Shown piece by piece: positions 10,754-19,882 of a stretch of DNA of 27,027 bases. The notes beneath the pieces were generated by a model. The model saw only the letters and a list, made by a program, of their open reading frames with translations, ran no database searches and had not been told where the DNA came from. The position numbers and the translations under genes are program-made. Numbering within the stretch: position 1 is the stretch's first letter; each line of letters opens with the position of its first letter. Source of the DNA: Haplomitrium mnioides (taxonomy: Eukaryota > Marchantiophyta > Haplomitriopsida > Calobryales); assembly GCA_049999725.1 (NCBI GenBank), contig JBNGIS010032332.1, positions 1 through 27,027 on the forward strand, written 5' to 3'.

Positions 10754-11037
10754 TGTTGAATGTTAAGCCCATTAGCTCATGCAATCCAAATGAAGAATGT
10801 GGGAACAAGTATGTGTAATCAAGCATCAACTCTTCTTCTCCTTCTCTTCTCTCTCCTCAATCTCACAATCTCATATATATCACATAATCATTTGTGTGTA
10901 CAAAAGTAATAGGATTATAAGGTGATATGCTAATCATATAGGATTAGCACTAACCCTAATCCTAATCATAGAATATAATCATAGGTTAAAGACTAATGCC
11001 ACATTAGCCTAATCATCTTACTACATATATTATAATA
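10754..11037 (-). repeat. Copia 5' LTR
   Basis: About 284 bp, collinear with 3335-3626. On the minus strand it starts TATTATAATA and ends TTCAACA. At most transition differences from the 3' LTR this copy keeps C or G where the other has T or A. Confidence 0.92.
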
Positions 11038-11042
11038 ATTTC
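11038..11042. repeat. Copia target-site duplication, right copy
   Basis: ATTTC directly after the 5' LTR, identical to 3330-3334. Confidence 0.85.
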
Positions 11043-12454
11043 TTTATTTTCAAACTTTCTACTTGTCTCCCTTTTCCATGTTCAAACTTTCATGGTTCTG
11101 CTACGTAGCCTTTTCGAACTTTCAGGATGACGCGCTATCCAGATTCAAAATTTCAGCTAAGAATCTTCCGATCTTTCGATATGTTCAATGTCCGATCTTT
11201 CTATGTGGCTGATCTTCCGATATGTCTGATGTCTGATTAGATTCTGAATTCCAATGTCGCCGATCAGATTTATGAATTCCGATGAGCCGATCAAATTTCT
11301 AAACTCCAATGAGCCAATCAGATTTCTAAAAATTTCAGTGAACTTTAAACAGTCATTGTATTTTTTATTCTTTACTATTTTCCTTGAAATTTGATGTGTT
11401 TCAAGTGCCTTGAAAAGAGCTTTCCAACGAGCTTATATACGCATAAAACAGATACCAACTCGTTAGTCAATTTTGCAAATTTTGGGGAGGGGCTCGTGCA
11501 GAATTCTTGAATTCTTACAAATGTCAGCCAACTTGCTCTTTTGACATGCTCCTCCTTTGATGTAGCTAGCCAAACACCTCCACGCTCTACCTTCTTCTTT
11601 TGTGTCAAAATCATCATGCATGTTCTGTGCATGACTACAAGCATCAAGTTCACTCTAGAGGGGAGATGACTGCTCAAAGGCAAAACCACTGGAATCCCTT
11701 TGAGATATAGAGAACGCAACAGCCTCCTACTGGCTAACATCCTAGGTGTTGCACAACATGGGAATTAGTCTGATAAGCTGTCCACATTCTTCTTTTTGCT
11801 ATGCAAGTAGATTTTTCCGTTCTCTGTTTTCTATTTTTGAATAGCCTACCCAATAGGGGGATAAGGCTCCTTGCATTTCCTATCTTTGCCCCTCGACGGA
11901 TCTAGTCCAAGACCCCTCCTTATAGCCTTTGGCAATGCATCTCCTACAGAGCATGCTATCATTCGACTTTCAGATAAATAGGTTAGAAGATGTAGGGGCT
12001 GACTTTTAGATAAATAGGTTGGGAGATGTAGGGGCTTGTTAGCTCTCGACAAAGTAGATTAGTTTTTATTATCTTATTTTATTCTTTTTATTTTTATTTT
12101 CTTATTATTATTATTAATTTTTTTTCATTTCATTTTACCATGGAGTCCAGAAGGATTCTTCATTTTCACTAGCCTCCCCCATAAGAACTCTTCCTTCTTA
12201 CCTCGACTGATGGTGCAATTTTCCCAATAGAAAAATGGACATGTAATGCTCAAGCAGTGTTGAGACAACACTCTGAAGATCCCGACACTTCCATAACATA
12301 GGACGGGAAATATACCCATACGCAAATTCCCACGTTCTTATATCAGCCAAATAACTTGTAATCTTACATATCCGCCCTTCTTCAGCTGATTACGCTGCTA
12401 CAATGGCTCATTTAACCGAATTATCCTTCTCAGCACTGGGACCATGTCACTATG
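11043..12454. other. Non-coding stretch, possibly rest of the gypsy LTR
   Basis: No recognisable gene. It should be the sequence once joined to 3334 before the copia insertion, so the first part may belong to the gypsy LTR. It contains CAAACTTTC motifs (11050-11130), a 27-bp tandem repeat, a phrase around 11411-11435 (AAAGAGCTTTCCAACGAGC) that I recall from plant gypsy LTRs, and a T-rich run at 12060-12130. A 121-codon minus-strand open frame at 11375-11740 matches nothing I know. Confidence 0.4.
11244..11325. repeat. 27-28 bp tandem repeat, three units
   Basis: Three adjacent units of the form CTGAATTCCAATG(T/A)GCCGATCAGATTT at 11244-11271, 11272-11298 and 11299-11325, each differing at a few bases. 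Confidence 0.75.
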
Positions 12455-13690
12455 TCACTCCTCTCCTTCAGGCCTTAACCTTCACATGTGCCACTTGGAA
12501 GGCAGGGGAGGGCAGAAACAGGGGATCAAGGTTCTTTTCTGAGATGGCCCCTATCCAGTTATCACTTTGAGGCTTTAAGGATTCTCTCCTACCTTACAAG
12601 CCCTTTCACCTCCACATTCACCTTAGCATACAATATGCTTATTCATCCACAATACCAAAGCACATCTACACCCCACCCAAGTACCTCTTGTGGAAGTCTT
12701 CAATGCAATTCAGGGGTCCCAAATTTGGACCCTGCCACCTTGTATATACTTCAGGGACAGAATGTAATGAGCCCTGTACCAATGAACAATAACTAGAGAC
12801 TTGACTCCCTCTCTCAAGCTTGTCCCTGGGTTTGAAGAAAGAGGATCCCTACCTACTAAGTCTGAAATGTTCTTATAGGATAAAATAGGGTTAAGAACAT
12901 AATACACTAACCCCAAGGTCATAGGACTGTGTCAAGGGACTTGACTCCCCCTTCAAAGCCTGTCCCAGGGTCTGTACAATTAGTACCTACTTAATCCTAG
13001 TCTAATTGTCTCTTATACAATACAGTCAGAATGCAAATCTAACTAAGGTGGTTATACACAAAGACAAACACACCCAAACAATGCACTGCACCAAAACAGA
13101 GGCCTTACAAGACCACTGGAATTGATCTTCCCAGTAGACTCCTCCTTTCTAGAGCAACTTACGTCCTCAATCCTTCACATCATACAAACACCCTTCTTCA
13201 AGATAGTTTTCAACTTCCATCGCTAGAAGCCTTGGATTTACTTCCTCAAGCTTGGAAGAGGATTTCTTTCACTTCCACCCTTAGAAGACAGTTCTCTCGA
13301 CTGTAGGTAGCTCACTCCACCCCTGAGCCTTGAACAGGTCTTCTCCGCAGTGCGTAGGCACTAACGCAACCACCCTCTTCACAACTCCACTTGAAAGATA
13401 ACACCAGAGCGCACTCTGAGCACTATGGGTTGATGCTCCCGCACAAAGAATGCATAGACGACCCCAAGATCCCACTTGGCAGTCTCTCTCGAATTCTCAA
13501 TAAAACAGATCCCTTTCAAATTCCCCGTATCCATCCACCTCCACTCCTGGTCCACCCACATGGATGAGTCCACCTGGATCGCCCGAGCCTCTAGAGCTCC
13601 CTGCCTAGCGATTCTCGGCACCCCTCCAGTCCACTTCCACCCCTGCAAGCCCCCAGCACGAGTACACTCACTTCACGTGATTTCCCACTG
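12455..13690 (+). repeat. LTR-like repeat block A (shared with block B)
   Basis: Collinear with 24024-25125 at roughly four-fifths identity by eye in the best parts. Shared landmarks are TTCAGGCCTTAACC, GCCACTTGGAAG, a TGGACCC..CACCTTGT segment, TTACTTCCTCA..TTGGAAGAGGATTTCTTT, CGACTG, GCAGTGCG..GCACTAAC and GATGAGTCCACCTGGAT. Within block A a segment is duplicated (GACTTGACTCCC...TGTCCC..GG.TTG near 12798 and 12931). No long frame is conserved between the copies, so this is non-coding repeat, probably LTR sequence of one family. Confidence 0.65.
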
Positions 13691-13957
13691 GAATCCCACT
13701 TTTGCCTTACCTCGTTGCGTTTCCCTTGTCTCGAGATTGCTGACGCGTCTCTAGCTTGCTTGCATATCAACCTGATCGAATTCGAAGCCCGTCCATGTAT
13801 ACCATTCCAAGCTTCTGTTGCTCCGAATCCTTCCTGTTGGAAATGTCATTATTCCCGTTAGGCTTGGACACACACGTTGCAACACCGGTCCCGCCTGTTC
13901 GTTGAATGATGCCAAGTACAACAATCATATGGGAGTGAGTCTCAGGAATCTCGCGGA
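13691..13957. other. Interior of block A without recognised content
   Basis: A stretch between the part shared with block B and the following tandem arrays. I see no gene or repeat unit in it. Confidence 0.35.
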
Positions 13958-14106
13958 CTGAGATTTTGAAGATTCCCACGGAACCCAAGTCCGAAGAACC
14001 CCTCGGAACAGAGTTTTGCAGAATCCTGCCGAAAAGGAGTCCAAAGAAATCTCACGGATTTGCGTCCGGAGATTGCCATGGATCCGAGTCCGTAGAATCC
14101 AGCAAA
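13958..14106. repeat. About 50-bp tandem repeat in block A
   Basis: Three diverged units with the order GATTTTG-AGAATCC, CACGGA, GTCCGAAGAA, spaced at about 50 bp. The third unit is the least certain. Confidence 0.5.
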
Positions 14107-14129
14107 ACCCAGGGTCCATTGTTGACTTT

Positions 14130-14640
14130 TTCTCCGTTGCCGCCGTTCGATGCCACATTCAACTTGGATTTGGACCGGCGCTTTGACCCCGCTCCATAGT
14201 TGACCACAGATTCTAATCCGAAGAATACGACGGACAAGGAAGTTTGAAGGATCCCTTGGACTCCTCCGAAGTGCCACGTGTCAAGGCTGACTTTCTTCTG
14301 TGCCGGCCGTTCGACGCCCTTTTCAAAAGGAAAGGCGGACCAACGTGGTGACCTGGTTCCGTGGTTGACTCCTCTTTGACCCGAAGGATCCAATGGGCTC
14401 TCTTGGAGTGCCACATAATCCGAAGCTACGCCGTTCGACGCTATTTTCAAAGGGGAAGGTGGACCGACGCGCTGACCTGGTTTTGTGGAATCCAACATGC
14501 TCCCCCGCGCCGCCACATGTCCACTAAATCTCCTAGAGCCCTCCAAGGATGCCACCTAATCCGAGAGGCCGCCGTCCGATGCTAGTTTCAATAGGAGAGC
14601 TTGACTGTCGCGCTGACCTCAGGTTTTGATGAAGACCGCA
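14130..14640. repeat. 124-164 bp tandem array in block A
   Basis: Four units carry the anchor CCGT(T/C)CGA(C/T)GC at about 14145, 14309, 14433 and 14574. Each anchor is followed by TTTCAA.AGG, GGACC.ACG and CTGACCTGGTT-like segments and preceded by GCCAC and TCCGA. Two more units with the same layout lie in block B, at about 25909 and 26035. Confidence 0.7.
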
Positions 14641-15380
14641 GATTCTCCCCTTCGGCCTGGTTTCTGCAGATCTCCTGCGCCTACCACATTTTTGCTGAAG
14701 CCCCGCGGACACCCTGGACCTGCCATCTCTCCGTAAAGAAGCATGAACTCCCTGGGCACGCCACAACCCCGCAAAGACCCGTGAACTCCTTGAAGACTCC
14801 AGGTAATCCGCTGAATCTTCCGGAGTCCTCCAAAGATGCCACATTTCCGCTAAATCTTTCGGAGTTCTTCGAAGTTGCCATGTTTTCACTAAGACTCACA
14901 GATACTGAAGGAAGAGGTCATGGACCCCAGTAGAACTCATTTCACGCTTGAGGGATCAGGGCATCCCCCGCTCCTTGGCCTGGTCGTTGCTCCTGAAGGC
15001 TCTGACCCTTCTTTTCTCTTCCCGATCTTCACTTCTGGTGTGTGGCATCTGTAGGCTTGCCCCGCGGCCTTTCCTTGTCTACGACCTCTTCTCCCATTGC
15101 CATCCTTCGATCTCCGCCCCGCGTCTCGGATCCTTCTTCCTCCTCGTGGCTGATCGCCTCTGGTGGGCACTCCGTTCCTCTCTGCTAGGGCTTTGATTCC
15201 TACATTCCGATGGCACTTACAGGCTCCCTTCTGCTTCCATTGAATTTTAGTGGTGCCCTTATTGCGGGTAGACACAGCTCCCTGTTTCAATTCCGAAGCA
15301 ACCTCCAAGCCCATCTTCAATCGAGCTCCATTTCTTCTCTTTCACAACTCCATTCCCTTCCTCGGATCTAGACGATCTGC
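14641..15380. other. GC-rich end of block A; no recognised gene
   Basis: The first part repeats short GCCACATTTCCGCTAAATC-like strings, also found in block B at about 25733-25830. The second part (about 14940-15320) is GC-rich and pyrimidine-rich, with open frames on both strands. Their biased composition (Arg/Gly/Lys on the minus strand) suggests chance frames. It could be a 5' untranslated region or LTR of the unit that follows, but I see nothing that proves it. Confidence 0.35.
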
Positions 15381-15386
15381 TCCTAT

Positions 15387-15599
15387 TTGTTGATTGAAGT
15401 CAATATGCTGCTTCTGAGGCACTTTTACACTAACAAGAGGGAGATTGGTCCAATGTTGCTTCTAATGTTACCAATTCTAATCGAGCGCCAAAAATCACTG
15501 GCTGACACACCACACTTCACCAAAGAAATTCTGCTTCAACGAGATGAAGCCAAGAGACATCTTCACCAAAGATTTGCAAGGTGCTTTCAACAACGTCAA
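15387..15599 (+). other. Possible first exon of the ParB-methyltransferase unit
   Basis: An open frame from the ATG at 15387 (MLIEVNMLLLRHFYTNKREI), with a helical charged C-terminal part (RDEAKRHLHQRFARCFQQRQ), reaches a good splice-donor sequence AACGTCAAG|GTGAGA at about 15599. I do not recognise the protein. It lies upstream of, and on the same strand as, the ParB-like and methyltransferase pseudogenes, which is the only reason to connect it with them. It may be a chance frame. Confidence 0.25.
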
Positions 15600-15649
15600 G
15601 GTGAGACTTAGTAGATTTTCTTTTCATTCCCTTAAAACTTTTTGTTTCT

Positions 15650-15850
15650 CAAGTGTCCATGTGCATTTAACTCAAGAGTCCATGCGAGCATGGACTCTAG
15701 GTCCTTACATGCAAGGATATGGGAGTTCTGGCATGGATGGACACGAGAATCCGTGCGCGCATGGACTTTGGAGTCTAGACGTGCCTACAATCTTTAGTCC
15801 TTGCGCAACTAGACTAGGAAGTTCATGCTCACATAGACTCCAACGTATTT
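15650..15850. repeat. GTCCATGC-rich repeat region with hairpins
   Basis: Repeats of (G)TCCATGCGCGCATGGACTT character. AGAGTCCATGC at 15675-15685 is the exact inverse of GCATGGACTCT at 15688-15698 across two bases. Related strings recur at about 15720-15780 and 15825-15842. The same words form the palindrome at 17496 and the array at 19131-19483. Confidence 0.6.
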
Positions 15851-16118
15851 TTGGGCTTAGAATGTAGGTTGAAACATTCAAAATTCCTTGTAAACTTATG
15901 GAGATTTTTGTGTTAAGTCATTGACCGTTCAATTTGTTTGGTTTTTAGTTTTCTCAATATGTGTCCAACTTTGTCAATGCTTACCTTGACGCAAAGAAGG
16001 GAGAATGAGAATTTATCAAGATCACTATTAGTATCAAACTTTAATATGAAGCTAGGAGTGCATGTTTGGCAACTAGTGCCACATCCAAACATGGCAACTT
16101 TAACAGTGGCGGCAATAG

Positions 16119-17279
16119 GCAAACCATCAACTGCCAAAACAAAAGGAGGTAGAGCCAATCAAGGCTCCAAAAAAGAAGAAGAAAACCGTCCCAAACAAAA
16201 AGCATGTGTTCCCATCCATTGTTGAGGACGATTTGGCCCCCTCCCAATCTCCAACCAGTTCATTTTTGGGCATCTTATCATCTTCAACTCCTAGTAGCTC
16301 ACACGAGGAAGTAGAGCAGGAGCCAATCTAGGCTCCAAAATCAAGAGCTAAAAAGATAGTGCACAAGGGGCTTCAGACCTTTCAGGAGCGAGAGCAGGTG
16401 GATCTTCAAATAAAGTGTGAGGAAGATAAAAATAAAAGTAGGGAGTTTGCAATCCAGTGGTGTAGAGTCCGGGAGGAAACAATAACGATTCTGTTGGAAA
16501 ATCTTAACCTTCTGAAACTATGAATGGATAGTTGGTGACTATTCCAGATTAGAAGTCTAAATGAGAATTATGTGGAGCTTTTGGCGCAAAGAATGCTCAT
16601 AAATAAGTATGTGAATAGCTTCTTCATTGTTGTGGTGGAGCCAAAGTGTGAGTTAAAAGATAAGTCAGAGTTTGACATTAAGAACCTTGACAAGTAAAGA
16701 TACAAGATTGCAAGAGGCAATCATAGTGGTACCACAAGACAACTTTTAATTACCAAATATGGAGCAAAAAATCCTATACTTTTGCTCTCCAATTGCTACA
16801 TTTACGTGGGGTTGATTCCAACAAAAGCCTGAATATTTGCAACTGATGAAAATTATGACCAATGGTACAAGTTGGAAATGATGTCGATTTAGAAGGTCAA
16901 GTATTGGCATCAAAGATACATGGAGAGTGGGATGGCGTCATCCCAAAAATTAAAAAGAGAGTTGATGTTGGAGACTTTGGAGCTCAAGCTAAAGTCCACT
17001 CTTGAGAAGATCATCGTATCTCAAGACAATTGGTTCCAACTTGCATTCTAAAGTTGTGAGCTCTGAGATTTACAACAAATCCTATTTAGTATATGAGAGA
17101 AAAATCAGATGAAGGATCAAAAGCCTAAGGCCAAAGGATCTTTGAGAATGAAGGACATGAAGTGGACACCGTGGAGATCCATTCAGGGTCTTTTGAACAA
17201 AATCAAACTTTTTGTTTTGAAATGGGTGGAAGCCGGAGAGCTTTTAATTGATGAAGTATCTCGTGAACTAGAGAGATAA
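16119..17279 (+). pseudogene. Decayed ParB-like gene upstream of methyltransferase
   Basis: A single frame can be followed for about 1.16 kb with no indel through ten stops (TAG 16329, TGA 16521 and 16536, TAA 16695, TGA 16830, TAG 16890, TAA 17049, TGA 17064 and 17094, TAA 17277). It starts with a Lys-rich stretch (IKAPKKKKKTVPNKKH), then a Ser-rich linker and a charged helical region (LQTFQEREQVDLQIKCEED). A block follows that resembles the ParB/sulfiredoxin fold: VNSFFIVVVEPKCELKD, DIKNLDK, then RYKIARGNHS at 16698-16727, CYIYVGL at 16794-16814, and ATDENYDQ. These parallel the ParB-type Y.I..G.HR..A and EA..LA..N signatures. The rest is a charged region (YWHQRYMESG, LELKLKSTLEKII). ParB-like domains joined to DNA methylases are known from phages and bacteria. 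The ParB name is tentative; that this was a protein gene is well supported. Confidence 0.55.
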
Positions 17280-17610
17280 AAAGTTTTGGCAGTGATGGTA
17301 AAGTCTTTTTGCTTCAAAGTGTACTACAACTCATAAGAAGAAGGATAGAGTACCCCATTCACAACTAAGAGTCGAAGATGTCTTCATTTTACTCAAGCTT
17401 TGAGAAATTATTAGTTTGTTTTCCAATTCTTCAATTCTAATTCTAAAGTTGTATTGAATTTTTTGTAAAAGTTATGTAGCAAGAGTTAAAATATTTCACA
17501 AGTCCATCCGCGGATGGACTTGTGAGTTCATGCTCTTCCTCTTTAAAGTCAAGGCATTTGTTTTTGTTTTCTCCTCTGATTTTTTTCCTTTATGCTTTGT
17601 AAGAGGGGAC
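17280..17610 (+). other. Likely intron between ParB-like and methyltransferase parts
   Basis: A T-rich stretch with a pyrimidine-rich run (TTTTTTTCCTTTATGC at about 17580-17595) ending TTTGTAAG|AGGG near 17610, which would be a usable acceptor. No good frame crosses it, and it contains the 30-bp palindrome at 17496. The donor side cannot be fixed. Confidence 0.35.
17496..17525. repeat. Perfect 30-bp palindrome
   Basis: TCACAAGTCCATCCG is followed at once by its exact reverse complement CGGATGGACTTGTGA, two 15-base arms with no spacer. Chance is very unlikely. The core GTCCAT(G/C)C is the same word as in the 15650-15850 repeats. It could form a cruciform or, in RNA, a hairpin. Confidence 0.95.
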
Positions 17611-18869
17611 AAAACATTCAAATGACACGTTTCAAAAACATTGACAACGGCTGCCAAAAGGCAAAAGAGATCGGGGGTCAAAGAAGCCTTGGAAGATCAA
17701 GACCAGACCTCCCTACTTATATCCTACCTTCTTGCTTTTTTGCTCCATTGCCAGAAAGCCGGAGAGTGGAAGGAAAGGCAACAAAATGATGTTGCTGCCC
17801 TTCCAACTGAACAAGGCCTTCAAGACCAAGACGAGGACTTACTGTTTTATATTGATGGACTCAATGTTGGATTTTTTCAAGTCCACAGGAAGGTAAATGC
17901 TTGTCAGTTGAAGGGATTGGTGAAACCTAGATGTTTCTTTGGCAAATGTTGATATTCATTATGGTTATAACCTTAAGGAATGCAAGCATGACGATTTCAA
18001 ACCCTTCACCAAGTTTGATATTTTTGACATGGTTTCTTCTTTTGCAGTAATTACAACTTCTGATTTTTGATCTTTTGTAGTAATCCATTCTTCTCAACAA
18101 TTCGGCATCGTTGAGAATGCTCTTTTGGAGGTTTGCTATGCCATTGACTACATCATCTGGTAACTTGTTTAAATTTCCTTTACTTTGTTTCCAATGTCTG
18201 ATTTGTTTGTTTTTATTACTACATGAACAAAAACATATTTATCATTTGGGTGGTTCAAGAATTGCTCACGCTCATGAGTACTGGGTTGTGGGCTACTAGA
18301 CTAAAGAGGGTAAGCAAAGCATGAAGCTCTTCAACTTGTAAGTTGCTGATGCTAATGGTCATCCTTGACAAATTATACAGAATATTTTTAGCTACCCAAT
18401 TGTGTCGGTGAAGCTTAAACATCAGGGAGATGATGCTCTTGTGAATGTGTACCAGAAGCCTCACGCTTTGTACAATTTTTTTATTGACCATTTGTCAACA
18501 AAGCAAGATTGGATCTTAGATCTTTGCTCTAGGTCTGGCATAAGTGTTGTTTGTGCTTTGAAATTGATGAAAAATTGCATCATCATGGAATATAATAGAC
18601 GTCAGTTTATCTATATTCCTCAAAGAGTTTTGACGATGGCTTATTTGTCATCTGATGTGAAAAAATTGCAGAGAGTATATGCGTACCATAAAGAGCATGT
18701 TTCTTCTGGTACTGTAGGTGCATATGGCAATTCTATTGCAATTTCTGGGACTGGAAAGTCTTGGTAGGATTCTCTTGAAGCTGCAGGAGCTGAACCTTCT
18801 TAGACCATTGATTTAGATGAGACCATTCCTCTTGAAGAGAATACGGCAGAAGCTGTAACAGGAGACTAA
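17611..18869 (+). pseudogene. Beta-class DNA methyltransferase-like gene, copy 1
   Basis: Amino-methyltransferase-like gene (PF01555-type, N4-cytosine or N6-adenine), most complete copy. Exon A runs in one frame through VKEALEDQDQTSLLISYLL and DLLFYIDGLNVGFFQVHRK to LVKPR. A 2-nt deletion at about 17930 then shifts it to VDIHYGYNL at 17948-17974, the place of the catalytic DPPY motif. ECKHDDFKPF, a TGA (18068) and FVVIHSSQQFGIVENALLEV follow, ending IDYIIW at a GT donor (18160). After a short intron come GGSRIAHAHEYWVVGY, YQKP at 18450-18461, and motif I ILDLCSRSG at 18513-18539 with VCALKLMKNCIIMEYNRRQ. The order catalytic motif, then QKP, then motif I is that of the beta class. An acidic tail ends at a TAA (18867), with AATAAA at 18881. 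At least seven stops, one frameshift and the R in CSRSG make activity unlikely. Confidence 0.72.
18160..18226 (+). other. Short intron in methyltransferase copy 1
   Basis: GTAACTTG follows the IDYIIW codons, and coding resumes with HEQKHIYHLGGSRI near 18227. The same break occurs in copies 3 and 4; copy 4 has clean GTAAG and TATAG borders. Here the acceptor AG reads CATG, so the site is damaged or shifted. Confidence 0.6.
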
Positions 18870-19130
18870 TGTATTTTTCAAATAAAATAAAGTATTTTAT
18901 TACAAAATATTTTATGATTAGTCTTTATTCTTGTTGCATTCCAAATCAAATTTATTGACTATTTTCTTGATGATCTATTTTCCTTGTAAAATGATTTTTG
19001 AACAAAATGTATTGGTTTTCGTAAAAATTAGCAACAAAATCCATGTTGGCATGGAAGTTCCCTTTCTTTTTATTTGGATTTTTGTATAAGTTTTCTTCAA
19101 TCATGAGTTTCAACCATCATTGTACATAAT

Positions 19131-19483
19131 GACTTTAGTAGCTCTTATGCCCTTGGACTTCAGTAATCCATGCTCGCATAAGCTTTAGTAGTTCATATGC
19201 GCATAGGCTTTAGCAAACCAAGCATGCTTGAGCTTTAGCTGTCAATGCATACATGGGCTTCAATAGTCCATTTGCACATGGGCTTCAACAGTCTTTTCAC
19301 ACATTTGCTTCAACAATCCTCATGTGCATTTAACTTAGGGTTCTTTTTCAAAGTTCTTGTATGCATGAGCTTTAACATTCCATGCATGCATGAGCTTCAG
19401 CATTCCAAGTGCATATGAGCTTAAGTAGACCTTACATGCATAAGCTTTAAGACTACGATTGAAAGTCCTTTTGCGCTTAAGTG
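19131..19483. repeat. 25-bp minisatellite
   Basis: Ten or more adjacent units of exactly or nearly 25 bp, of the type GCTTTAGTAGTCCATGCGCATGG. Examples start at GCTTTAGTAGTTC, GCTTTAGCAAACC, GCTTTAGCTGTCA, GCTTCAATAGTCC and GCTTCAACAGTCT. One or two units are disturbed near 19330-19360. It lies in the 3' flank of methyltransferase copy 1. Related but fewer words occur in the 3' flanks of copies 2 and 3 (about 20500 and 21040-21130). Confidence 0.85.
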
Positions 19484-19823
19484 TCTTTTTTTTATTGAAT
19501 ATGTTTCTAATAAAATTTGAATACTTTGATCAATTTTGGAAATTAAAAATATCATTGTTAATTTTGAAAATATTTAACAACAATTTTCTTGTACATTTAG
19601 TACATTGTGTTTGCTGATGTTCATCCTTTTTAAAGAAGAAATTGTAAAAGCAATTTTGATAAAATTCTCATAAAAAGATTTTTTTCTTGTACAATGTATA
19701 CGTGAAATAAGCAATTTGGATGTAAAAAATTGCATTTGTTTTGCAAAAAAATATTACTAGCATCAAATTGATAATTTTTTGATGCTAAAATTTGAAATTT
19801 GGTTTTTGCGAATGCCAAATGAA
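19484..19823. other. AT-rich spacer, partly an inverted copy of 20600-20800
   Basis: No gene. Read on the minus strand, its right part (CAAATTTCAAATTTTAGCATCAAAAAATTA) matches the sequence after motif copies S2 and S3 (AGTTTCAAATTTGTGCTTCAAAAA). The spacer therefore belongs to the same dispersed repeat, in inverse orientation. Confidence 0.45.
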
Positions 19824-19860
19824 ACATGAACTCAGTAGTGGTTCTTGTTTCAAAGTAATG
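19824..19860 (-). repeat. Dispersed CTACTTTGAAC motif, copy S1
   Basis: The minus strand reads ATTACTTTGAAACAAGAACC and then ACTACTGAGTTCATGT, nearly the same as copies S2 and S3. It ends about 20 bp before truncated methyltransferase copy 2 begins. Confidence 0.7.
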
Positions 19861-19882
19861 GCTATTTTCTTTGAATTTTAAC

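Larger units (their letters stand above)
3335..11037 (-). mobile_element. Ty1/copia LTR retrotransposon, defective
   Basis: A 7.7-kb element read on the minus strand. In its own order it has a 5' LTR (11037-10754), a PBS region, about 3 kb of leader, gag (7647-6853), part of integrase (6852-6231), a linker, RT (5632-4731), RNase H (4730-3998), a polypurine tract and a 3' LTR (3626-3335). ATTTC duplications flank both ends, so the two ends belong to a single insertion. The gag-integrase-RT-RNase H order is that of copia. The gag N-terminus (NYLSW.LDA..HL type) and RT sequence match a plant copia group I recall, but I do not assign a named lineage. All coding parts carry stops, frameshifts or deletions, so it cannot move on its own. 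Confidence 0.93.

Noticed and set aside
11375-11740. 121-codon minus-strand open frame as a gene
   Set aside because: No recognised domain, and it lies in LTR-like DNA; a phrase in it is one I recall from non-coding plant gypsy sequence.
13942-15320. Many overlapping open frames on both strands in the GC-rich part of block A
   Set aside because: They follow tandem units and biased base composition; none has a domain and several overlap each other.
17611-18869. Plant METTL/MT-A70 or DNMT host gene
   Set aside because: The motif order, with the catalytic motif before motif I and with QKP between them, does not fit C5 DNMTs, and the flanking blocks do not look like MT-A70.
19131-19483. CRISPR-like array
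   Set aside because: Units are directly adjacent with no unique spacers, diverged, and in plant DNA; it is a minisatellite.
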